Origin: Nodosilinea sp. PGN35
Lineage (GTDB): Bacteria > Cyanobacteriota > Cyanobacteriia > Phormidesmidales > Phormidesmidaceae
Direction: 5' to 3'
DNA: 64,000 nucleotides
NCBI RefSeq assembly: GCF_029109325.1
Contig: NZ_JAQKQJ010000018.1
Coordinates: 186,001 to 250,000 of the forward strand
Made by a program: the position numbers and the translations under genes. Each line of letters starts with the position of its first letter. The stretch's first letter is position 1. The notes below the pieces were generated by a model. The model did no database searches. It was not told the DNA's origin and saw only the letters and a program-made list of their open reading frames with translations. Below are positions 7,631 through 16,357 of this stretch, piece after piece.

Positions 7631-7664
7631 CATAGGTACTATAGTGTTGTAATTGATACCTATG
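7631..7664. promoter_or_regulatory. Inverted repeat in intI promoter region
   Basis: CATAGGTA at 7631-7638 and TACCTATG at 7657-7664 form a perfect 8-base dyad with 18 bases between arms, ending 13 bases before the intI ATG. It may be an operator. It does not match the cyanobacterial LexA box well. Confidence 0.5.
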
Positions 7665-7677
7665 TACGGAGTCTGCC

Positions 7678-8642
7678 ATGGAACCGCCTCGTCCCAAAAA
7701 GCTGCTAGACCAAGTACGGGATGCCCTGAGGGTGAAGCATTACTCCTACCGGACAGAGCAAACATACATTTACTGGATTCGCCGCTATATCTTGTTCCAC
7801 AACAAGCGTCACCCACAGGAGATGGGCACAGCAGAGGTCACTCAGTTTCTAACCCATCTAGCGGTGCAAGAGCAGGTGGCAGCATCCACTCAAAACCAGG
7901 CATTGAGCGCCATTGTGTTCCTCTATCGGGTGGTTTTAGAGAAGGAGCTGCTGGGAATTAATGCGGTTCGAGCAAAGCCATCGCGCTATTTGCCAACGGT
8001 GCTCACTCTAGCTGAAGTGTAAGCTGTGCTTCAGCATCTGCAAGGAGTGCATAAACTGCTAATTCAACTGCTTTACGGTAGTGGTTTGCGGTTAAGGGAG
8101 GGGCTACAGTTGCGGGTTAAGGACGTAGATTTTGCTCAACGGCAGCTTGTCTTGCGAAATACTAAGGGAAACGAGAGCCGGGTAACGGTGCTGCCTCAAA
8201 CCTTGATCCAGCCCTTGCAGACTCACTTAGAGCAGGTACGGCGACAGCACGAAGACGATCTCAACCGTGGTTACGGCAGCGTCTACCTGCCCTTTGCCCT
8301 AGAACGAAAATATGTAGGCGGCGATCGCCAGTGGGTTTGGCAATACGTTTTTCCTGCCAAGCGCCTATCCCAAGATCCACGCAGTGGGGCGATTCGTCGT
8401 CACCATTTGCACGAAACGGGCTTGCAGCGGCCTTACGAGATGCTGTACGGGTAGCGGGTTTGCAAAAACGAGTGTCGTGCCATACCTTTCGCCACAGCTT
8501 TGCCACGCACCTATTGCAAAACGGCTACGACATTCGTACGGTGCAAGAGCTGTTGGGCCACAAAGATGTGAAAACCACCATGATCTATACCCATGTGCTC
8601 AACCGTGGTGGGTTGGCGGTGCGTAGTCCGCTGGATGGTTAG
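7678..8642 (+). pseudogene. intI: Integron integrase, broken by a stop and a frameshift
   Basis: If both lesions are repaired this gives about 321 residues of an IntI tyrosine recombinase. The N-terminal SAM-like domain (YSYRTEQTYIYWIRRYILFH) is intact. A TAA at 8020-8022 replaces what would be CAA (Gln) after LTLAEV. The frame then continues with GSGLRLREGLQLRVKDVD (first catalytic Arg) and the IntI-specific insertion (QWVWQYVFPAKRLSQDPRSG, RRHHLHETGLQR). One base is missing near 8428-8431, and the rest continues in the third frame: CHTFRHSFATHLL (His, Arg), LLGHKDVKTTMIYTHVL (His and the nucleophile Tyr), ending NRGG..VRSPLD. All catalytic residues survive, so the decay looks recent. The IntI patch separates it from XerC/D and phage integrases. 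Confidence 0.92.
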
Positions 8643-8927
8643 CCCCTTTAGTGTTCTCTTTGGCTATACGGTTGACGGGGAGCTTTTGTACCAGTAGTGT
8701 TTTACGTTAAGCCGTTCAGCAGAGCGGTGGCCACACAGAACTCGAAAACTTTAGCGCTGCCGGAAGGTGCTTCCAACACCAACCGACAGCTGACCCCGCA
8801 AATCTCCGAAGCAGATTGCGTGGCTAGGCCCATGGTACCCTAGCCCCCCAGTTTGCACCTCAAGCTGCGGGTGGCTGGGGTTTTCGCGTTCTGTCTTCCT
8901 GAAACCCATAGAAGGAACACAGAACCG

Positions 8928-9206
8928 ATGTTTGAATATCTCGAACCCGATAGTCGCGGTGCGTCTAACCTGCCGCCGTCTTCGCGCAGCACCCCCCAAC
9001 CTCACCCCGAGAAAGTCCGCCACCTGCTTTACGGCAGTCTGGCCGCTATAGACCGCACCATCAAAATTCTCCACGCCTACGGCTACGCCGACCCCAACGA
9101 TTGGAGCGACCCCATTCCAGTCCCTCAAACTGGAACCGTGCCAACGGCGGTCAGCGCTGCCAACCAGTGGATGGTGATTTTGACCAAAACCGTGCTGCTA
9201 GAGTAG
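8928..9206 (+). CDS. Conserved small cyanobacterial protein
   Basis: 92 residues. The ATG at 8928 is preceded by a GAAGGA ribosome site. The core VRHLLYGSLAAIDRTIKILH, GYADPNDWS and a C-terminal MVILTKTVLL is a pattern I know from short uncharacterised cyanobacterial proteins. A Ser/Pro-rich linker occupies about residues 14-27. Function unknown. It is convergent with the large glycosidase-like gene across a strong hairpin. Confidence 0.8.
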   Translation: MFEYLEPDSRGASNLPPSSRSTPQPHPEKVRHLLYGSLAAIDRTIKILHAYGYADPNDWSDPIPVPQTGTVPTAVSAANQWMVILTKTVLLE

Positions 9207-9217
9207 TCAGCGGCTTC

Positions 9218-9280
9218 AGATCCCAGGGTTCTGGTTCAAGCCGACGGGGCTCTGGCTAAGGTTGCAGAACCCTGGGATCT
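9218..9280. terminator. Bidirectional hairpin between convergent genes
   Basis: AGATCCCAGGGTTCTG at 9218-9233 is repeated exactly in reverse complement at 9265-9280, a perfect 16-base stem with a 31-base loop. It sits between two convergent genes. There is no strong T-run on either side, so it may be an RNA-stabilising hairpin rather than a classical terminator. Confidence 0.6.
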
Positions 9281-9299
9281 CTGCCGAGCAGTCAACGTC

Positions 9300-12200
9300 C
9301 TACGCGACCTCTTCCAGCCCTTCTCCCCCCGTCTCGGTTTCGCCCAGCACCGTGAGAAACTGGAGCCCCATGGCGATGTAGGTGGCGCACTGGGTCGGCG
9401 GCAGTCGGTAAAATGCCTGCCAGGCGGCGGCTTTCTCAGATTCGTAGAAGGCAATGCGGTCGGGCTGCTGGTCGAGCCAGCCGAGGCGCACGGCGTGGCC
9501 GATCAGCACATCGAGGTAGATGTGGTCTTCAAAGTAGAGGTCGGGGTTGACCTTGAAGATTTCGCCCATTTCGCGCAGGGCCTCCAGGTTGACGTGGCGA
9601 TATTCGGGAGCCTGGATTTTGTTCAGCAGGTGGGTAATGCGGCGCTCGAAGTTTTGCTCGCCGGGGGTCATTTCCGAGAGAATGCGATCGCTATCCAACC
9701 GATTCTTGCGATCGAACTTATTGCCGATCACAATGCCCCTGGAGTGCTTCAGCACCTCCCACACCTGGGTGTAAAACTCCTCCGAGATGCGGGCGATTTC
9801 GCCGTCGATCACCCGTTTGCGCCACCAGTCCTGAGGCTTGGGCGCTTCGGTGGCTTCGGCGACGGGTTCAATGTCGGTGGGCACCACCTGCCAGTTGATC
9901 GGGTTGTGGGGTTTAACGTGCAGCGACTCGCGGCGAAAGATCGACTGGTTCAGCCCGTCGAACCCGGCTAAGACCTGGCGCAGGCGGGTCTTCAGCTCAA
10001 AGGGGCTGAGGTCGATTAGTTGACCGTAGGCTTCGTCCTGGGTGATATCGCGCTCGCGGGCCAGTTCGCTGGTAATCAGCAGCAGCAGGTAGCCCACCCG
10101 CAGGGTCATCAGCCCCTTAAACAGCGACGGTTCCGCCTTGATTAGAATGCTCAGGTCGATCAAAATCTCCTGGGTGAGTACGTGGTCGCGCACGTCGTCG
10201 CCGCAGAAGGTGCGAATTTTATCGACAATTTCGCTGTGGCCCATGGGCTCGGCAATCAGCGACTCCTCGCTGTAGGACTTGCCCACAGAGATCTGCTTCT
10301 GACGCACCAGCAGCTCGGTGACCGCATCCGACAGGGTAATGTCGGCCTTGCCCAGCAGACCGGCGGCGCGGCGCAAAATGCCCCACTGCTCGAGCTGACT
10401 GGCCTTGGCGTAGACCTCATCGAGCAGATCTGTGACGGTGACGACGTGACTGGGGCCGCCAAAGCCGGTGTTAAAGTCGCTGCCGTGCAGGTGCTTGAGG
10501 GTGGCCAGCAGCTCGATTTGCTCGTAGATGTTGTTTGACTCGCGCAGCTGGGTGAGCAGGTTGTCGAGGTCGGTTTCGTTTTCCAGGTCGTACTCTTCGA
10601 GCAGCGACAGGGGGCCGTCGCGATCGGGCTCAAAGCCCAGGTAGGCCGTCCACAGGGGGGCGTAGCCCACGGAGGTGCTGCCCAGCTGGTAGCCGTTGAC
10701 ATTGTCGATGCGCTCCAGGCTGGTGGTCATCGTCAGCTGTTGCAGGGAGCCGAGCTTGACCGGCACATGATCGCAGCGATCGCCCTGCAGCTCCTGCATT
10801 AGCGCCATCAGCGGCGATTCGTAGATGGGCTTGCGCCCCAGCTGAAACATGGCGTGGGTCAGCAGCAGCGTCACCGTGGGCCGCCCCGGCTCGCGCCAGT
10901 GGTCGTAGATATAGGCCAGTTCGCTGCGCATCTGGGCCACCAAAAAGTGGTAGTCGAGGGTGAGGTAAAACCGCTGCTGGTCTAAGAACGACGGCAGAAA
11001 TACCACCGACTCGCCCTTGATGCGAAAGATGCGCGAGGTGGTCAGACTGCGCAGCCGCCGCACCGGGCGACCGCTGAGCCCCAGCTTGTCGTTCTTGCCG
11101 ATCTCAGCGTAGATCGACGACAGCTCCGCAGCCGGGAATACCTGTACCGGGGCAATCTCGTCGAGGGTTTGGGTGGGCAGGCCGTAGGTGGCCAGCTCCG
11201 TTTGCAGGGCCTTGTCTTCGGCCAGCAGGGCCACCTGCACCACCGGGTAGCGGTGGTCGCCCAGGGCGCGGTACCGCCCCAGGGGGTCGATGTCGCTGGG
11301 CTTGAGCAGCCCGTCGTGGAGCAGCTGCCCCAGCAGGTAGAGGCTTTGTGCCCACACCAGAGGCAGGTTGTCGTTGGGCAGGCGGGTCTGGCTGCCGGGT
11401 TTGGCGCGCTCGGCCTCGATCTTTTCAGCGGGCACGTAGTACAGCTCGGGTAGCAGACCCACCCCGTCGCGCTCTACTTCCAGGGCCGCCAGCCGCTCCT
11501 GGTAAAACTCAATCTGGTCTTTGTCGCCCGCAAACAGGCTGTCGAGCCACAGGTAGGTAAAAAACAGCGGCCACTCGCACTCAATGTGTTCAAACTGCTT
11601 GAGTTCCTCGGGTTCGTAGTGCAGCCGGGTGGTGTCTTCGATCACCGCCTGGTGGCCGTCGCGCAAAAACCGCTTGCAGCCGTAGCGCCCCTGGAGCTTA
11701 TCGACAATCTTTTGCCGGGTCTTGCGGGCCAAATCGGCGTCGTCAACGGCAAAGGCGGGGTAGCCAATCACGTTGAGCAGGGCCGCATCGACCTCCTTCG
11801 AACCCGATTCTCGCGGCAGCAGCGACTCTAGGGTGATGCGGGCGCGGGCAATCTCGTCGGTGAGCACGTGAATGGTAGAAGCCTGCCCGCCGCGCATGCC
11901 AAACAGGTTGAACCCGCGCAGCGCCTCCAGGGCCGCCTTGGCCAACCCTACGGAGCTGGCGTTGAGTTCGGGCTTGCCGTGGTTCATTTTGTTGCCCCGC
12001 TCCCAGATGCCGTAGTCGGGGGTGCGGTAGGCCCGGCCAATGTAGTAGACCAGGTTTTGCACAAAGTTGACTTCATCCTGGGTGAAGATGATTTGCAGCC
12101 CCGAGGCGGTCATCTGGGCCAGCATGAGCAGGTAGACGGAGGTGGCGTCGATTTGCAGGTGCCCCCACTCGTCATCGGCCACCACCGGCAGCCCGGTGCC

Positions 12201-12560
12201 GGTGTCGTACTTAGCGTGCAGCGCTTGCAGCGGATCCTGCCGTTCTTTGAAGTGCTCGACTTTTTCGGCCTGGCGCAGCATGGCCTGCAAGAGGCCGCGC
12301 ATCAGCTTGACCACGCTCTGCTCTAGCTCGACGGTGCGACCCCGGTCGTCGTCGAGGTGGCGGTAGGCCAGGGCCACCCCCCACACCGCCAGAATGCTGA
12401 ATACGTTGTCGCGCACCCAGGCGTCGGTGTAGTTGCCGTGCACATTGACCGCCGTGCTGGCGGGCAAGAGGCCGCTCACCGGGTGCTGCCGCGACAAAAT
12501 CACGGTTTTGACCTGGCGGTAGTAGCGATCGAGCTGCTCCTGAAGGGCGGCTGAAGACAT
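9300..12560 (-). CDS. Phosphorylase kinase alpha/beta-like, GH15-related protein
   Basis: 1086 residues. The N-terminal (alpha/alpha)6 domain is strikingly like the eukaryotic phosphorylase kinase alpha and beta subunits: DAWVRDNVFSILAVWG, LEQSVVKLMRGLL, WGHLQIDATSVYLLMLAQMT, ELNASSVGLAKAALEAL, GRYGCKRFLRDG and HIECEWPLFFTYLW all appear in order. These subunits derive from glucoamylase-fold (GH15) enzymes. The C-terminal half follows the same family. Whether it hydrolyses glucans, binds them or regulates glycogen phosphorylase is unknown. Glycogen genes glgA, glgP and malQ lie elsewhere in the window. The ATG at 12560 is the first plausible start. Confidence 0.88.
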   Translation of the reverse strand: MSSAALQEQLDRYYRQVKTVILSRQHPVSGLLPASTAVNVHGNYTDAWVRDNVFSILAVWGVALAYRHLDDDRGRTVELEQSVVKLMRGLLQAMLRQAEKVEHFKERQDPLQALHAKYDTGTGLPVVADDEWGHLQIDATSVYLLMLAQMTASGLQIIFTQDEVNFVQNLVYYIGRAYRTPDYGIWERGNKMNHGKPELNASSVGLAKAALEALRGFNLFGMRGGQASTIHVLTDEIARARITLESLLPRESGSKEVDAALLNVIGYPAFAVDDADLARKTRQKIVDKLQGRYGCKRFLRDGHQAVIEDTTRLHYEPEELKQFEHIECEWPLFFTYLWLDSLFAGDKDQIEFYQERLAALEVERDGVGLLPELYYVPAEKIEAERAKPGSQTRLPNDNLPLVWAQSLYLLGQLLHDGLLKPSDIDPLGRYRALGDHRYPVVQVALLAEDKALQTELATYGLPTQTLDEIAPVQVFPAAELSSIYAEIGKNDKLGLSGRPVRRLRSLTTSRIFRIKGESVVFLPSFLDQQRFYLTLDYHFLVAQMRSELAYIYDHWREPGRPTVTLLLTHAMFQLGRKPIYESPLMALMQELQGDRCDHVPVKLGSLQQLTMTTSLERIDNVNGYQLGSTSVGYAPLWTAYLGFEPDRDGPLSLLEEYDLENETDLDNLLTQLRESNNIYEQIELLATLKHLHGSDFNTGFGGPSHVVTVTDLLDEVYAKASQLEQWGILRRAAGLLGKADITLSDAVTELLVRQKQISVGKSYSEESLIAEPMGHSEIVDKIRTFCGDDVRDHVLTQEILIDLSILIKAEPSLFKGLMTLRVGYLLLLITSELARERDITQDEAYGQLIDLSPFELKTRLRQVLAGFDGLNQSIFRRESLHVKPHNPINWQVVPTDIEPVAEATEAPKPQDWWRKRVIDGEIARISEEFYTQVWEVLKHSRGIVIGNKFDRKNRLDSDRILSEMTPGEQNFERRITHLLNKIQAPEYRHVNLEALREMGEIFKVNPDLYFEDHIYLDVLIGHAVRLGWLDQQPDRIAFYESEKAAAWQAFYRLPPTQCATYIAMGLQFLTVLGETETGGEGLEEVA

Positions 12561-12762
12561 AGGCGGTGGTGGTAACGACGAAGAACGAGAGTTAAACGGT
12601 TTTTAACCCACTCTAGGGGCAATTGGCCAGGTAATAGTTGTGGAGATTACAGAATTCTGACTGTTCTAAGGGGGTACTACTAAGCCAAGGCACTCTACAT
12701 GCCGCTGTCAGCTCTCCTAAATTAGAGCAAGCCAGCCCAGTGTTACTGACCCGGTATCACCG

Positions 12763-13203
12763 ATGCGAACCACCACTCTTTACGAGCAAGACTTCTACGC
12801 CTGGACTCAGCGTCAGGCTGAGCTGCTGCGCGCTGGTCAGCTGGGGGAACTCGACCTTGAGAACCTGATTGAGGAGATCGAAGCATTGGGCCGGCAGGAG
12901 CGGCAGGAATTGCGCAATCGGTTGGGGGTGCTGCTGGGGCATCTGCTCACGTGGTACTACCAGCCTGAGGCCCGCTCAAAAAGCTGGGTCTACTCCATTA
13001 GAGAGCAGCGTCAGGAGATTCAGCGACACCTCAAAGAAAACCCTAGCCTCAAGTCTTACTTAAGCGAAGCGATCGCAGTGGGTTATGAGCAGGGGCTAAA
13101 CCCGGTGGGCCAAGAAACACCGCTTGACCCTAAAACCCTGCCTCAGTCCTGCCCATTTTCTGAAACCGATGTCTTTGAAGCACCCATAGATTGGCCCCTG
13201 TAG
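12763..13203 (+). CDS. DUF29 family protein
   Basis: 146 residues, a paralogue of the DUF29 gene at 3.6-4.1 kb with the same landmarks: LYEQDFYAWTQRQ, NLIEEIEALGRQERQEL, LLGHLLTWYYQP, ARSKSW and EAIAVGYEQGL. The start is ATG at 12763. Function unknown. It ends before a long hairpin shared with the convergent higA gene. Confidence 0.9.
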   Translation: MRTTTLYEQDFYAWTQRQAELLRAGQLGELDLENLIEEIEALGRQERQELRNRLGVLLGHLLTWYYQPEARSKSWVYSIREQRQEIQRHLKENPSLKSYLSEAIAVGYEQGLNPVGQETPLDPKTLPQSCPFSETDVFEAPIDWPL

Positions 13204-13210
13204 TTGTGGC

Positions 13211-13259
13211 TACTGGGTTTGCTTCTCAGTCATATTTATACTGAGGAGCAAACCCAGTA
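13211..13259. terminator. 20-base-stem bidirectional terminator-like hairpin
   Basis: The arms at 13211-13230 and 13240-13259 pair over 20 bases with a single A/G difference and a 9-base AT-rich loop. It lies between the convergent DUF29 and higA genes and would fold on either strand. Confidence 0.7.
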
Positions 13260-13302
13260 TGCAGGATTTGCCTGACAACTGACGATTGAGCATGGGACAC
13301 TG

Positions 13303-13680
13303 CTAGGCGGAGGTCTGAAATGCACTGTAGGGTTGAATCAGAATTTCGGCTGGAACCCCCAACTCCTGATTGAGCTTGCGGATCATCTCCAGGGTGAGGG
13401 AGCGCTGGCGTGACAACACTTCGGCAACCCACGCCCGGCTTCCTAAACAGGGTTCTAGATCCTGCGGAGACCAGCCGCGAGCTTCCATATAGTAGTGAAT
13501 GGCTTCAATGGGATCGGGCAGCTCAACAGGGAAATGAACGTTCTCGTAGGCATCTACCAAGGTGCTGAGCACGTCTAGTCGATCAGCCTCGGCAGTGCCA
13601 GGGGCAGCGTCAAACAATAGCTCAATTTCTTGGAGAGCGTCTTGGTAGTCTGCTTCTGTTTTGATCGGTCGTAGATCCAT
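13303..13680 (-). CDS. higA: HigA-type antitoxin, HTH regulator
   Basis: 125 residues. The N-terminus (MDLRPIKTEADYQDALQEIELLF) is typical of HigA antitoxins that pair with HigB; a C-terminal helix-turn-helix lies at about 75-115 (GWSPQDLEPCLGSRAWVAEVL then LTLEMIRKLNQELGVPAE). It should neutralise HigB and repress the operon. It starts 14 bases after the toxin gene, and the toxin-first order is characteristic of higBA. Confidence 0.9.
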   Translation of the reverse strand: MDLRPIKTEADYQDALQEIELLFDAAPGTAEADRLDVLSTLVDAYENVHFPVELPDPIEAIHYYMEARGWSPQDLEPCLGSRAWVAEVLSRQRSLTLEMIRKLNQELGVPAEILIQPYSAFQTSA

Positions 13681-13694
13681 AAAACAGCCTCTGG

Positions 13695-13988
13695 TTAAAT
13701 TGTTTCAGCGTTTACTTTGTCGTATTCCCCATGGGTGCCAATAAAACGAATAAAAATGATGCCAGTGTCATATCTGATTGACACGATTAGGCGATACCGG
13801 TTGCCTTTGATATTGAAAACAACTCGATTATTGCCGAGAATGCTGGCGTTGCGATGGGCATTTTTTATATCGGCAGGGCTTCGCCATCTAGCGTGAGACG
13901 CCTCGTAGTACCAAGCTTTTAGGGCTTCTTCAACATCGGGATGAGATTCCCAGAAACTTCGCAGGGTGCTACGAGACAGAATACGCAT
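13695..13988 (-). CDS. higB: HigB-type mRNA interferase toxin
   Basis: 97 residues of the RelE-fold HigB family, which cleaves mRNA on the ribosome. Visible landmarks are the N-terminal MRILSRSTLRSFWESHP, the basic stretch KNAHRNASILGNNRVVFNIKGN, and RLIVSIRYDTGIIFIRFIGTHGEYDKVNA near the C-terminus, where the catalytic basic residues lie. It is the first gene of a two-gene operon with higA. Confidence 0.9.
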   Translation of the reverse strand: MRILSRSTLRSFWESHPDVEEALKAWYYEASHARWRSPADIKNAHRNASILGNNRVVFNIKGNRYRLIVSIRYDTGIIFIRFIGTHGEYDKVNAETI

Positions 13989-14024
13989 AAAAAACCGACC
14001 AGTCAGTTTCAGTCCTGGCCCAAA

Positions 14025-14933
14025 CTAATCTTTGGACAGCGTGCCTAACCAGTCTACCAGCAGCGGATTGACCAGCTCGGGGCGCTCGTCGTGGGGGCAG
14101 TGGCCGGTGTTGGCAATGCTGTGGAAGGTGACTCTGCCGGGGCGGGCCACATCTTCAACCAGTCTGCGGTAGACCTCGGCTCCTTTGATCGGCGTCCAGG
14201 GGTCGTTTTCGCCCCAGAGCACCAGCAGGGGCTGGGTAATCTTGGGCAGCAGGTCGTCGGGCTTGGGCCCCGGCGGTGCGGTGACAATTGACGCAAATAC
14301 CTTCTGCGCCGTGGGTTTGCAGGCGGGGGTGTAGATCATCTCGATCAGCTCGTCGGTGACGGCGGCGGGGTCGCGGTAGACCTGCCTGAGCGAACTGCGA
14401 ATGCGGCCCTTGCGGCGCACCTGGTTAAACACCAGCGGCCCCACCCTGGGCGAACTCACCAGCCAGGTGAAGGCTCCCATGATCCAGGTCAGCGGCGGGT
14501 AGAGTTCTTCGGGGCGGTGGTTGAGGCCCCCGGCGCAGTTGAGCACGGCCCCGGCCCTCGCCTTGTCGGGGTGGTTGGCCAGCAGCATCAGGGTGAGCAG
14601 GCCGCCGATGGAGTTGCCGACGTAGATGGCGGGGGTATGGATAAACTCGGCCCAGAAGTCGGCCAGCAGGTCTTGCCAGAGGTCGAGGGTGTAGGGCACC
14701 TCGGGCTGGTCTGAGTCGCCAAAGCCCAGCAGATCGATCGCATAGACCCGGTGCCCCGCCGCCGCCAGGGCCGGAATATTCTTGCGCCAGTGGCCCAGGG
14801 ATGCACCAAAGCCGTGAATGAGGACAATGGGGGTGCCTTCGCCCGCTGCGGTGTAGGCGATCGCGTGACCGCGCCAGTTCCAGGTGTGCTTTTGTAGCGA
14901 TGCCAGCGACAGAGAGACCAGTTCAGCGACCAT
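14025..14933 (-). CDS. Alpha/beta-fold hydrolase
   Basis: 302 residues. The oxyanion region is LIHGFGASLGHWRKN, the nucleophile elbow GNSIGG (Ser), the acid lies near LWGENDPWTP and the catalytic His is in NTGHCPHDERPE. The closest group by eye is the cyanobacterial/chloroplast hydrolase set that includes pheophytinase-like proteins, but the substrate cannot be read from sequence. ATG start at 14933, single gene upstream of the higBA pair and on the same strand. Confidence 0.85.
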   Translation of the reverse strand: MVAELVSLSLASLQKHTWNWRGHAIAYTAAGEGTPIVLIHGFGASLGHWRKNIPALAAAGHRVYAIDLLGFGDSDQPEVPYTLDLWQDLLADFWAEFIHTPAIYVGNSIGGLLTLMLLANHPDKARAGAVLNCAGGLNHRPEELYPPLTWIMGAFTWLVSSPRVGPLVFNQVRRKGRIRSSLRQVYRDPAAVTDELIEMIYTPACKPTAQKVFASIVTAPPGPKPDDLLPKITQPLLVLWGENDPWTPIKGAEVYRRLVEDVARPGRVTFHSIANTGHCPHDERPELVNPLLVDWLGTLSKD

Positions 14934-14990
14934 AGCCAGAGATGTAACGAAGTGTGACTACAACCATGATACAGGGGTTCGCTGTGACCG

Positions 14991-15743
14991 TTAGTTGAGG
15001 TTGTCTATCGTGGCTTCAAGCTCGGGTCGCGTCGGCAGCGGTTGGCTAAACCCATTGATCAGCGGACTTTGCTCCAGGCGCTCCTGGGCGGTGGCGCGAT
15101 CGAGGGGCTGCACCTGCTGTCGCAGCGCCTCGACATCCTGCTCGCCGGGGGAGACGAACAGCTGTTGACCGCTGGTCAACACCACGTCCTCTTCGCTGCC
15201 AGCCAGCCGAAAGGCGACCTCTCCTTCCCACGCAAAAAATTCGACTGGGGCGTTGGGGTCGTCTGCGATGTTGACAAACACCGTGGTGCCGCGAATGCCT
15301 GCAATGCCGGCTGGGGTGACAATTTCTACGGGGTCTGGCAGTGTCCCTTGCACCCAGGTGATCATTTGCCCGGCGTTGAGCTGAAGCTGGTTGGGGCGCA
15401 GGGTGAGGGCGGCATTGCCGCCAATGCGAAACATGGCCCCGGTGACTAAGCCCACTTCGGCCAGGGCCTGATCGGCGGTGCGAATTTGGTCGCCGTAGGC
15501 CAGGGTTTGATTGACCTGGGCGGGCTCGGGCTCCCCCTGGGCCAGGGTGACCGATACCGGGTTAGCGACAATGGCTTGGATGGTGGCGATCGCTGGGGGC
15601 TCTCCCTGGGGCAGTTCGCCAGCGGTTTCTGGGGTATTGGCAGGTTCACAGCCAGCGAGGGCAAGGCTGCCTGCGATCGCAATGGCCAGGCCCAGCGCCT
15701 GACCTCCGGGAACCCGAGCGATTCGTCTGGTAGCGTGTTGCAT
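14991..15743 (-). CDS. FecR-domain lipoprotein
   Basis: 250 residues. The signal peptide ends in a lipobox LALAGC with acylated C32. A FecR-like beta domain follows (about 60-190): LAYGDQIRTADQALAEVGLVTGAMFRIGGNAAL, then GTLPDPVEIVTPAGIAGIRGTTVFV and the EVAFRLAGSEEDVVLTSGQQLFV block. No anti-sigma transmembrane arrangement or sigma factor neighbour is present, so a signalling role is not indicated. Probably membrane-anchored in the periplasm. Confidence 0.85.
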   Translation of the reverse strand: MQHATRRIARVPGGQALGLAIAIAGSLALAGCEPANTPETAGELPQGEPPAIATIQAIVANPVSVTLAQGEPEPAQVNQTLAYGDQIRTADQALAEVGLVTGAMFRIGGNAALTLRPNQLQLNAGQMITWVQGTLPDPVEIVTPAGIAGIRGTTVFVNIADDPNAPVEFFAWEGEVAFRLAGSEEDVVLTSGQQLFVSPGEQDVEALRQQVQPLDRATAQERLEQSPLINGFSQPLPTRPELEATIDNLN

Positions 15744-15906
15744 GGTGTGGGTGGGGCTAAGGTGGACTGTGTTCTGTCTCTAGGTTATTCAGTCTGCGAT
15801 ACTGGTTTTCCGGCACGGGGGCGGCGACGATACTGTCGCGGTGACCCTCAAGCCCTGGCAGAGGCTTCAGAATGGTATTTGTTGTAGCTATGGGAGGCTA
15901 AACCCT

Positions 15907-16344
15907 GTGGAACTGGCAATCTGGCTGTCGGTAGTGGTCGCTGTGCTGGGCTTTGGCATGGGGGTGATGGTGTGGGCCTACCGTCGCCCCCTGGGCAACA
16001 GCGCCCTGTTCCCGGCTCCGGTGATGGATCTGTCGATGCCGATTGGCGACGAGGCCAGAACCCAGTTTGAGGCAGGCTGTGCCGCCTTTGCCCAGGGCCG
16101 CTACCCCATCGCCATTGATCAGTTCACCGCTGTGATGACCGCAGAGCCCGACTGCGCCGAAGCCTTTCACAACGGTGGCCTGGCCTACGCCAATCTGGGT
16201 ACCGATGGCCTGGCGGTGCAGGCGTTGCTCAAGGCCAGCGACCTCTACGACCGGCAGGGCACTAAGCCCGGCTTAGATTTGGTCAAGCAGCAGCTCGAAC
16301 AAATCGCCGGACGGCGCGGCCTCAGCCCGCGCACCGTTGCCTAG
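15907..16344 (+). CDS. Membrane-anchored TPR protein
   Basis: 145 residues. The GTG at 15907 is chosen because GGGAGG lies about 10 bases upstream and the product then starts with a single membrane helix (about 3-22). A pair of TPR-like helices follows (FEAGCAAFAQGRYPIAIDQFTAVM, EAFHNGGLAYANLG). The stop TAG is joined to the ribosome site of tlyA, so the two genes are coupled. Function unknown. Confidence 0.8.
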   Translation: MELAIWLSVVVAVLGFGMGVMVWAYRRPLGNSALFPAPVMDLSMPIGDEARTQFEAGCAAFAQGRYPIAIDQFTAVMTAEPDCAEAFHNGGLAYANLGTDGLAVQALLKASDLYDRQGTKPGLDLVKQQLEQIAGRRGLSPRTVA

Positions 16345-16357
16345 GAGGCCAAAAGCA

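Noticed and set aside
7631..7670. LexA box in the intI promoter
   Set aside because: Only half of the cyanobacterial consensus fits; the dyad is better left as unknown.
8638..8644. Second attC-like core (GTTAGCC) at the end of intI
   Set aside because: No matching inverted partner or L boxes nearby; a 7-base word is expected by chance.
14991..15743. FecR sigma/anti-sigma iron signalling system
   Set aside because: The protein has a FecR domain but is a lipoprotein, with no sigma factor or receptor next to it.
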